Shown here: piece by piece, positions 1 to 5,195 of the stretch
How positions within the stretch are numbered: position 1 is the first letter of the stretch
Layout: every line of letters begins with the position of its first letter
Source of the DNA: Oscillospiraceae bacterium
GTDB lineage: Bacteria; Bacillota_A; Clostridia; Oscillospirales; Acutalibacteraceae
DNA: 6,812 nucleotides
Direction of reading: 5' to 3'
NCBI GenBank assembly: GCA_003519645.1
Contig: DOWI01000264.1
Span: forward strand, 502 to 7,313
Made by a program: the position numbers and the translations under genes
The notes under the pieces: model-generated
Told to the model about the DNA's origin: nothing
Databases searched by the model: none
Seen by the model: only the letters and a program-made list of their open reading frames with translations

Positions 1-472
1 CGCTGTCGAATACAGCAACATCTCCGGGGCGGGCAATTGCCAACGCCTTTTCTCTGCTGTCTGCCGCAACATCAATCAGCAGCTTATCAAGTGAAACCGC
101 TTTCGTCTTTTCCTCTTCCTTACATTGATGCACCGCTTTACCGCCCAACACACCGGTATGGCCGTTCACCTTCACGCGCTTTCCGTAAATCACAGAAGAA
201 TCAATTCCCCCGACCGCTGAAAATCGGAGGTAGCCTTCCTCTGTCACACCTGTAATAATGAAACCAACCTCATCCATATGGGCGGCAAACAAAAGGGTGC
301 AGTCTGTGCGTTTTCTACCCTCCACCCGTGCAATCACATTACCGAGGGCATCTACCGAAATAGTCATTTCAGCCGGTGATGAAGCCAATTCCTGAAGGAT
401 ATATTTTCGAACCGCATCTTCCCGCCCCGATACACCCTCAAGCGAGCAGAGCTGCTTCAGCCTGGTTATCAC
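1..472 (-). CDS. M42 family metallo-aminopeptidase, N-terminal part (runs off left edge)
   Basis: This is a second M42-type (glutamyl aminopeptidase/endoglucanase-like) peptidase; 157 N-terminal codons are visible and the gene continues beyond base 1. Members of this family are dinuclear-metal aminopeptidases that form large cytoplasmic complexes and trim peptides. Visible family marks are the opening LKQLCSLEGVSGRED (residues 5-19), the DALGNVIA segment (41-48) and the first metal site AAHMDEVGF (63-71, ligand His65 with Asp67). The later metal ligands lie outside the window. The start is GTG at 472-470, overlapping the TGA of the upstream M42 gene as GTGA, with GGGGAG (483-488 on the complement) 10 bases ahead. 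This points to translational coupling. Sequence similarity to the upstream M42 is clear in the first 100 residues, so the pair may be an old tandem duplication (inference). Confidence 0.9.
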   Translation of the reverse strand, partial: MITRLKQLCSLEGVSGREDAVRKYILQELASSPAEMTISVDALGNVIARVEGRKRTDCTLLFAAHMDEVGFIITGVTEEGYLRFSAVGGIDSSVIYGKRVKVNGHTGVLGGKAVHQCKEEEKTKAVSLDKLLIDVAADSREKALAIARPGDVAVFDS

Positions 473-1497
473 AGTTCACCAACTCCCCTCTTTGCAAACA
501 ATGCCATAAGCTGTCCCACCCGCTGAACATCACGTATATCAATCATTTCCACCGGTGTATGCATGTAGCGAAGTGGGACCGAAAGAAGGGCTGTGCGGGT
601 GCCGCTACGCGCATCCGAGATGCTCTCGGCATCGGTACCGGTAGAACCGCCCATAACTTCATTCTGGTATTCAATATCATGTTCTTCAGCAATGCTGATT
701 AATTTACGTGTCATTGCGTCATCCAGAGTCGGTGACCATCCGACCATTGGCCCACCGCCCAGCTTTCCGCATTTGGCACAGTCTGCATCCGGTGTATGTG
801 CAAAGCTGACATCAACCGCCACTGCATAATCCGGATTCACACGATATGCCGATACGGCCGAACCCCTGCAACCAAGCTCTTCCTGAACAGCAAAAACCAC
901 CGCTATATCAAATTCCGGCTCTGCCCCTTCCTTTTTCAACAGGTCAAGACAATATAGAATAGAAGCAACCCCCGCGCGATCATCCAGCGACTTGCCGCAA
1001 ACCACAGTTTCATTTATTTGTTTGAAATTTGGTTTAAACGATATGCGGTCACCCTGCTGAATATGAAGGCGTGCTGTTTCTGCATCCATTCCTATGTCAA
1101 TTCCTAAATCCGGGATTTCGGGCAGGGTATCCTTGTCCTCCTTCTTTTTCAAGTGTGGAGGTGTGGAACAAAACACGCCGAGATAGGGCTTGTCCCCATG
1201 AAGAATGACTTCAGCCGCAGGCAGCGAACGTCTGTCAACACCACCGCAGGCAGCGGCGTGAACAAACCCCGAATCATCAATGCTTGTGACAATTAAACCG
1301 ATCTCATCAATATGGGCTTCCAGCATCAAAACCGGTGCATTTTTGCGAACGCTTTTTTTTCTGCCGATTACATTCCCCAAAGCATCAATTTCTACCTCAT
1401 CACAATATTCCCGCAGCATATCTGCAGCTAGGTGTGAGGCTTCTGTTAAACCGCCTACTCCTGCGGCATTACTCAACTTCTCAAGACATGAAACCAT
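469..1497 (-). CDS. M42 family metallo-aminopeptidase, complete
   Basis: A full-length M42 peptidase of 342 residues, within the usual 340-360 range. All family active-site elements are present: AHIDEIG (61-67; His62, Asp64), KSLDDRAG (169-176; bridging Asp), VQEELGCRGS (204-213; catalytic Glu and metal Glu), AVDVS (227-231; Asp229) and RYMHTPVEM (310-318; His313). It should therefore be an active metal-dependent aminopeptidase in the cytoplasm. I choose ATG 1497-1495 because GGAAG (1507-1511 on the complement) lies 9 bases before it. An ATG 12 codons further out (1533) has no ribosome site and adds an unconserved stretch. The gene follows murD by 55 bases with no terminator between them, and its stop overlaps the next M42 start, so the three are probably cotranscribed. 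The physiological substrate cannot be told; annotations such as 'endoglucanase M' for this family are misleading. Confidence 0.95.
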   Translation of the reverse strand: MVSCLEKLSNAAGVGGLTEASHLAADMLREYCDEVEIDALGNVIGRKKSVRKNAPVLMLEAHIDEIGLIVTSIDDSGFVHAAACGGVDRRSLPAAEVILHGDKPYLGVFCSTPPHLKKKEDKDTLPEIPDLGIDIGMDAETARLHIQQGDRISFKPNFKQINETVVCGKSLDDRAGVASILYCLDLLKKEGAEPEFDIAVVFAVQEELGCRGSAVSAYRVNPDYAVAVDVSFAHTPDADCAKCGKLGGGPMVGWSPTLDDAMTRKLISIAEEHDIEYQNEVMGGSTGTDAESISDARSGTRTALLSVPLRYMHTPVEMIDIRDVQRVGQLMALFAKRGVGEL

Positions 1498-1552
1498 TAA
1501 GTCAAACTTCCTTTCTAACCAGTAGGCAAGCATTTAATTGCAGTTTGGTATA

Positions 1553-2950
1553 TTACAGCGCCATTACAAGCCTCTTAAAATGATCGCCGCGTTCTTCAAA
1601 GTTTGCATACAAATCAAAGCTTGCGCTTGCAGGCGACATGAACACAATATCCCCGCCCTGCGCAATTTTCCGAGCGGTGAGGACAGCCTCTTCCATTGAC
1701 GACACGCGGTGAACAGGCAGTTTGGAATTCTTGCGGATCACCGCTTCTATGGCATTCGCAGTAGCCCCCAGCAGTATGGCTTCCTTTACCGTTTTCGCGG
1801 CGGCAGGCCCCAGCGGATCATAAGGGATATGCTTATCGTAGCCGCCCGCAATCAATATTACTTTACGATGAAAAGCCTCAAGCCCAGCAATGGTTCTTGA
1901 CGGGCTTGATCCGATTGAGTCATTATACCACTTAACGCCGTTAAGCTCACGAACAAGCTCACAGCGATGAGGTACGCCTCCAAAGCTTCGGGCATAATCT
2001 GCGATTATCTCGGGAGGAACTTTCCCCCATACTGCCGAAATCGCTGCCAGATAGTTTTCAATATTATGAACACCGGGCAAACGAATTTCATCCGCTGCTA
2101 TCACGGGCGTATCGACACCTTTTTGGGTGAGGGTTAAGATACCGTCGTTTGAAAGCCATGCTCCGCACTCCGGCTTGCTTTTTCGTGAAAACATCAATCG
2201 CTTTCCCTGAGTAGTGGTTGAAAAGGATGCGGTATATTCATTGTCGGCATTTAATACCGAAATGTCCGAGGAATCTTGCCAGGCAATCAGGTTTTTTTTG
2301 GCATCAATATATTCCTGCATATCGGTATGCCAGTCAAGATGGTTTGGAGCAATGTTGGTAATAACCGCTGTCTGCGGACTTTGTTTCATACCTGTAAGCT
2401 GAAAACTGGAAAGCTCGACAACCACTCTATCTTCCGATTCAATATCCTCAACAACCGGTAGCAATGGCCTACCAATATTCCCCCCCAAGTGAACACGAAA
2501 TCCTGCAGCCTCCAATAGTCCGGCGATAATGGTAGTCGTCGTTGTCTTGCCGTCCGAACCGGTAACTGCCGTAATATGGGCAGGACAAAGCGAGAAGAAC
2601 ATCTCCATTTCAGAAGTAACGGTTATCCCCCTGCGGCGGGCTTTCTCAAATTGAGGTAAATACGGCTTCATCCCCGGAGTCCGTAAAATCATATCCCAAC
2701 CCGTCTCAGTAAGCGAGTCTAGATAACCGTCACCAAGACACAATGATGCACCCGCGGCTTCCAACTCATCTGCGATATTACCCAATTGTTCGCGGGTTCG
2801 TTTATCGCAGCCTGTTACCACGGCTCCGTGTAATAAAAGCTGGTATATTATGGGTATGTTGTTCTTGCCCACACCGCATACCGCAATACGCTTTCCCTTT
2901 AATCCCCTGAAAAACTCCGACGCTTTGTTGCTTCTGCCCAATTTGCTCAT
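1553..2950 (-). CDS. murD: UDP-N-acetylmuramoyl-L-alanine--D-glutamate ligase MurD
   Basis: MurD adds D-glutamate to UDP-MurNAc-L-alanine using ATP, the second amino-acid step of cytoplasmic peptidoglycan precursor synthesis. From the chosen start it is 465 residues. Order of parts: N-terminal Rossmann-like UDP-binding domain with GKRIAVCGVGKNNIP (19-33), ATP P-loop TGSDGKTTTTT (130-140), GGNIGRPL (156-163), VELSSFQL (178-185), ITNIAPNHLDWH (197-208), the probable carbamylated lysine in YIDAKKN (Lys218), GVHNIENY (293-300), GVPHRCE (325-331), WYNDSIGSSPSRT (341-353) and the C-terminal FMSPASASFD (437-446). NDSI instead of NDSK is, to my knowledge, usual in clostridial MurD. Start choice: ATG 2992 is the outermost, but it lies at or before the transcription start predicted from the promoter at 2995-3023. 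The tandem ATGs at 2953 and 2950, after GGTAAGG, or a TTG at 2941 are better. The exact codon is uncertain. Confidence 0.97.
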   Translation of the reverse strand: MSKLGRSNKASEFFRGLKGKRIAVCGVGKNNIPIIYQLLLHGAVVTGCDKRTREQLGNIADELEAAGASLCLGDGYLDSLTETGWDMILRTPGMKPYLPQFEKARRRGITVTSEMEMFFSLCPAHITAVTGSDGKTTTTTIIAGLLEAAGFRVHLGGNIGRPLLPVVEDIESEDRVVVELSSFQLTGMKQSPQTAVITNIAPNHLDWHTDMQEYIDAKKNLIAWQDSSDISVLNADNEYTASFSTTTQGKRLMFSRKSKPECGAWLSNDGILTLTQKGVDTPVIAADEIRLPGVHNIENYLAAISAVWGKVPPEIIADYARSFGGVPHRCELVRELNGVKWYNDSIGSSPSRTIAGLEAFHRKVILIAGGYDKHIPYDPLGPAAAKTVKEAILLGATANAIEAVIRKNSKLPVHRVSSMEEAVLTARKIAQGGDIVFMSPASASFDLYANFEERGDHFKRLVMAL

Positions 2951-2994
2951 CATCCTTACCAAGTGATACAAAGGAAATCTATCCCAATGCATTG

Positions 2995-3023
2995 ATTATA
3001 TAGTATACTTATTGCAAGGTCAA
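2995..3023 (-). promoter_or_regulatory. Sigma-A type promoter of murD-M42-M42 operon
   Basis: On the minus strand TTGACC (3023-3018) is followed by a 17-base spacer and a perfect TATAAT (3000-2995). This predicts a transcription start near 2988, about 35 bases before the tandem ATGs of murD. The match to the housekeeping consensus is close (5/6 and 6/6 with ideal spacing), so strong constitutive expression is expected. The start of transcription itself is not shown by sequence. Confidence 0.8.
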
Positions 3024-3188
3024 TTATCAATTTCGGCCTGCTACTTTTTAAAAATAAATATGTAAGTTTTTTTAATAGGTGAATATCGACCAAATAAGCT
3101 TAATCAATTCCAACATTTTTTGCATGTTATTTGTTTACTATTACCAATATAAGTCTTTTCAATTAGAAAATTAGGAGAAATTTCAATA

Positions 3189-3211
3189 AACACTTGTAAA
3201 ACAAAAGTGTT
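3189..3211. repeat. Inverted repeat overlapping the -35 box (operator candidate)
   Basis: AACACTT (3189-3195) and AAGTGTT (3205-3211) form a perfect 7-base dyad with a 9-base centre. It covers the -35 hexamer (3194-3199) and part of the spacer of the plus-strand promoter, the usual place for a repressor or other dimeric regulator. The binding protein is unknown, and short dyads of this AT content can occur by chance. Confidence 0.4.
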
Positions 3212-3222
3212 AAAAGTATAAT
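3194..3222 (+). promoter_or_regulatory. Candidate sigma-A promoter of the DUF5317/agr/GGDEF gene set
   Basis: TTGTAA (3194-3199, 4/6 to the -35 consensus), a 17-base spacer and a perfect TATAAT (3217-3222) predict a transcription start near 3229, about 30 bases before ATG 3261. It is the best plus-strand promoter in the intergenic region and points into the signalling genes. AT-rich DNA gives chance matches, so this is moderately supported. Confidence 0.6.
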
Positions 3223-3260
3223 GTATTAAGTAAGAATATAATTAGGTGTGGATTGCATTT

Positions 3261-3827
3261 ATGATCTTTCAGGTACTGATGGCGGCGATTGTAGCAAAAA
3301 TAAGAAAACTTGAAGTTTTGAAAGCACTTATTAAACCTGTTTTTTATCCTTTTTATATTGTTGAGCTTGTTTATATCTTTTTTCAAATTAACGTATTTTT
3401 AGGAAATTATCAATTTGTTTCCTATGCATCTATATTAAAAACTGCCACCCTATATTCCCTTCTTATACCTATATTTGTGTACAAGCTCTACCTCCCCGCT
3501 TTGGCAGGCTCAGGCTTTATATTTGTAGGTTCCATACTCAATGAGATGGTTAAACATGCAAACGGCGGGAAAATGCCTGTTTATCCTACGCTCTCTCGTT
3601 TGACCGGATACTTCAAGGAGGGAATGCTGGACAACTCTTCCTTACATATTATAGGTACACCTGATTCGCATTATAAATTTTTAAGCGACTATATCGATGT
3701 AGGTTACAGTATTTTAAGTATTGGAGATTTATTTGTACATTCTTTTGTGTTCATCGTTTTTTATTATGGAATTAAGGCCGTTACACGGATGTTAAATGGA
3801 GGAAATCTCATTGAATCAGATTCTTGA
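3261..3827 (+). CDS. DUF5317-like integral membrane protein
   Basis: A 188-residue membrane protein that I match to DUF5317, a family of unknown function found mostly in Clostridia. Support comes from two conserved-looking stretches: NGGKMPVYP (101-109) and FLSDYIDVGYSILSIGDLF (140-158, containing the SIGD motif). About four hydrophobic segments are visible (27-44, 59-76, 80-94, 148-172), plus a short N-terminal one. Start: a GTG at 3246 directly follows an in-frame TAG, but no ribosome site precedes it. ATG 3261 has AGGTG (3244-3248) 12 bases ahead and gives the short N terminus typical of the family, so I prefer it. The next gene starts inside its 3' end, implying coupling. No catalytic motif is visible; a role in sensing or in modulating the GGDEF-HD-GYP protein downstream is only inference from location. 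Confidence 0.75.
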   Translation: MIFQVLMAAIVAKIRKLEVLKALIKPVFYPFYIVELVYIFFQINVFLGNYQFVSYASILKTATLYSLLIPIFVYKLYLPALAGSGFIFVGSILNEMVKHANGGKMPVYPTLSRLTGYFKEGMLDNSSLHIIGTPDSHYKFLSDYIDVGYSILSIGDLFVHSFVFIVFYYGIKAVTRMLNGGNLIESDS

Positions 3828-4278
3828 ACAAATCGCATTATTTTTATTTGCATATTTATATCAAAGTTTTATCTATGTATTTGGGATACATCTTTTTAGC
3901 AAACATCAGATTAAGTGGAAACCGTTTTTCATTTGTGCCGCAGCTTCAATGGCGATAACATATTTTGTTCGCATATTCTTAACTTTTGGAAACCATACAC
4001 TATTCAGCCTTATTTTCTTAATTATTCTATCAATTATTTTACTAAAAATTCCTGCTCAAAAAGCAGTAAAAAGTGCATTATTTATTGCTATCATTACTTT
4101 CATTTTTGAGGGTGCTATTTTCTTTGTATTTTCCGCTTTTATAGGAATTGATCCTTTTAAAAAGTTCTTAGAAACAAATTTGGGGAAAATATCAATAGGT
4201 CTTCTTTGTAATGTTATGTTAACAATTTTTTTATTATTGATGTATTTTTATAAAAAAAGAAATAAGAAACTCTCTTAA
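3811..4278 (+). CDS. Small five-helix membrane protein, resembling a kinase-less AgrC-type sensor domain
   Basis: A 155-residue, almost wholly hydrophobic protein with five predicted membrane helices (about 8-29, 37-58, 62-80, 88-112, 127-147) and a basic tail (KKRNKKLS). I do not recognise it as a named family. Helix spacing and the segment AVKSALFIAIITFIFEG (85-101) resemble the N-terminal membrane sensor of clostridial AgrC-like GHKL kinases, but no dimerisation helix or ATPase domain follows: it ends 14 bases before agrB. Start: TTG 3811 has a strong GGAGG (3798-3802) 8 bases ahead. The ATG at 3796 is part of that ribosome site context and has none of its own. The gene overlaps the 3' end of the DUF5317-like gene by 17 bases. 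Peptide receptor, export helper or AgrB partner are all possible; none is shown. Confidence 0.8.
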   Translation: MNQILEQIALFLFAYLYQSFIYVFGIHLFSKHQIKWKPFFICAAASMAITYFVRIFLTFGNHTLFSLIFLIILSIILLKIPAQKAVKSALFIAIITFIFEGAIFFVFSAFIGIDPFKKFLETNLGKISIGLLCNVMLTIFLLLMYFYKKRNKKLS

Positions 4279-4292
4279 GTTCAGGTGAATAA

Positions 4293-4898
4293 ATGGAAAC
4301 GTTCGTCAATAAACTAGCATCAATTATTACATCACCTTTACAATATGATGAAGAGAAACGTGCTGTTGTCCAATATGGATTGTTTGCTATTATCCAAATT
4401 GTTATAGTTGCTATTATTATTTCATCATTTGGTGCTTTAACTGGATGTTTTTTAGAATGCTGGATTGTTTATCTAACAGTCGCCATTTTAAGGAAATCAA
4501 CAGGAGGAGCACATGCACGCACTAGCAATGGGTGTCTGTTAGTAAGCGTCATTGTTATCGCCATTTTGGGACTTCTCTCACGCTACCTTTATTTAATGCC
4601 CTATGGTTTTGAAATTTGTTTATTCTTATGTCCTTTTACTTTTTTTACAGGCTGTCTTATTATTTATAAATTTGCTCCTGTTGATTCAAAAAACAAGCCA
4701 TTAAAATCTGAAAAAAAGATTAAAAATCTAAGAAAGCAAAGTTTTATCACCTTACTTTTCTATGCAATAATTACATGTCTGATTGTTTTATATTCACTAC
4801 ATAACAGACACTACATCGGTTTTGCTGTAGGTATTACACTTTCGGTACTATGGCAGTCAATTACATTATTGATAGCCGTCGCAAATAAAAATTGGTAA
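4293..4898 (+). CDS. agrB: Accessory gene regulator protein B (AgrB), autoinducer peptide processing protease
   Basis: AgrB is a membrane cysteine endopeptidase that cuts the C-terminal tail from AgrD and forms the thiolactone ring, aiding release of the autoinducer peptide. This protein has 201 residues, close to the family size. The catalytic pair is visible: His74 in RKSTGGAHA (68-75 region) and Cys81 in SNGCLL, separated by seven residues as in staphylococcal AgrB. Hydrophobic segments surround it (about 30-48, 50-66, 81-100, 103-125, 150-167, 174-196), with a basic loop KNKPLKSEKKIKNLRKQ in between. AGGTGA at 4283-4288 precedes the ATG. It lies between the five-helix protein (14-base gap) and agrD (42-base gap), so enzyme and substrate are adjacent. 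The active site is intact, so the gene should be functional. Confidence 0.96.
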   Translation: METFVNKLASIITSPLQYDEEKRAVVQYGLFAIIQIVIVAIIISSFGALTGCFLECWIVYLTVAILRKSTGGAHARTSNGCLLVSVIVIAILGLLSRYLYLMPYGFEICLFLCPFTFFTGCLIIYKFAPVDSKNKPLKSEKKIKNLRKQSFITLLFYAIITCLIVLYSLHNRHYIGFAVGITLSVLWQSITLLIAVANKNW

Positions 4899-4920
4899 CA
4901 CTTTTTTTATTTCTTATAAA
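4892..4920 (+). promoter_or_regulatory. Possible internal promoter for agrD
   Basis: TTGGTA (4892-4897), overlapping the last codons of agrB, a 17-base spacer and TATAAA (4915-4920) would start transcription near 4927, just before the agrD ribosome site. An extra promoter would allow more peptide precursor than processing enzyme. The hexamers match 4/6 and 5/6 in a T-rich stretch, so chance is a real alternative. Confidence 0.35.
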
Positions 4921-4940
4921 TTAATGAAAGGAGAACAAAC

Positions 4941-5075
4941 ATGAAAAAGTATTTTAAACCCCTGATGGCTGTTGCCGCAATGGTTTGCTCCTTTGTTGCA
5001 ACAACAATGGCATCCTCCGCGTGCATGATTTTCTACTATCAGCCCGAAGAGCCCAAATCACTGCAGGATCGCTAA
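4941..5075 (+). CDS. agrD: AgrD, cyclic thiolactone autoinducer peptide precursor
   Basis: A 44-residue propeptide with the three AgrD parts. The N-terminal basic and amphipathic leader (MKKYFKPLMAVAAMVCSFVA) anchors it at the membrane. The signal core is SSACMIFY (25-32). The acidic recognition tail is YQPEEPKSLQDR (33-44), which carries the QPEEPKSL motif of clostridial AgrD. Cys28 is the ring cysteine. By alignment from memory with the C. perfringens peptide (ring CLWFT before HQPEEPKSL), AgrB should cut after Tyr32, giving a five-residue ring Cys28-Met-Ile-Phe-Tyr32. The N-terminal cut and the length of the exocyclic tail cannot be read from sequence. AAAGGAG (4927-4933) lies 7 bases before the ATG. 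It follows agrB by 42 bases and precedes the hairpin at 5092-5134. Its base composition is more GC-rich than agrB. Confidence 0.95.
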   Translation: MKKYFKPLMAVAAMVCSFVATTMASSACMIFYYQPEEPKSLQDR

Positions 5076-5091
5076 GTCTTGGATTCTATTG

Positions 5092-5134
5092 GAATATGGG
5101 CGGACATCCAAATAGGATAAGTCCGCCCATATTC
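5092..5134 (+). repeat. Strong hairpin between agrD and the GGDEF-HD-GYP gene
   Basis: GAATATGGGCGGAC (5092-5105) and GTCCGCCCATATTC (5121-5134) are perfectly complementary over 14 bases. Inside, ATCC (5106-5109) can pair with GGAT (5115-5118), leaving an AA bulge and a five-base loop, so the stem is nearly continuous. No T tract follows (the next bases are TATATAATCACC), so it is not a classical intrinsic terminator. It may stabilise the upstream agrBD mRNA 3' end, slow polymerase or mark a processing point that sets agrD above the downstream gene. The structure is seen directly; the role is inference. Confidence 0.8.
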
Positions 5135-5195
5135 TATATAATCACCATTCTGTACACGCTAATCGCACTATGATCTGAAAGATGGTTAATTGGTC

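Larger units (their letters stand above)
2954..3260. other. Divergent AT-rich intergenic region without a gene
   Basis: About 300 bases separate murD from the DUF5317-like gene. I see no convincing ORF, tRNA or riboswitch core in it. It holds the murD promoter at its left end, and a plus-strand promoter with an overlapping dyad at its right end (3189-3222). The middle (about 3025-3180) is AT-rich with T runs at 3067-3073 and 3115-3121 and no assignable signal. A good Shine-Dalgarno-like AGGAG at 3173-3177 has no start codon at a usable distance. Confidence 0.8.

Noticed and set aside
376..702. Plus-strand ORFs inside the M42 and murD genes
   Set aside because: They are antisense shadows of well supported minus-strand genes with no ribosome sites or protein features.
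1498..1533. Longer start (ATG 1533) for the complete M42 peptidase
   Set aside because: No ribosome site before it, whereas ATG 1497 has GGAAG at good spacing and matches the usual N terminus.
3173..3190. Good Shine-Dalgarno AGGAG in the intergenic region suggesting a small gene
   Set aside because: No ATG, GTG or TTG opens a frame at a usable distance; the only close candidate is TTG followed directly by TAA.
3000..3250. c-di-GMP riboswitch upstream of the signalling genes
   Set aside because: I looked because of the c-di-GMP enzyme, but no conserved class I core or comparable paired structure is present.
3796..3810. ATG start at 3796 for the five-helix protein
   Set aside because: This ATG is next to the GGAGG that serves TTG 3811 and has no ribosome site of its own.
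5092..5150. Intrinsic terminator after agrD
   Set aside because: The stem is strong but no T tract follows on either strand, so I list it as a hairpin, not a terminator.
5096..5173. 25-codon ORF beginning in the hairpin after agrD
   Set aside because: No ribosome site, it lies across both hairpin arms, and the product has no recognisable features.
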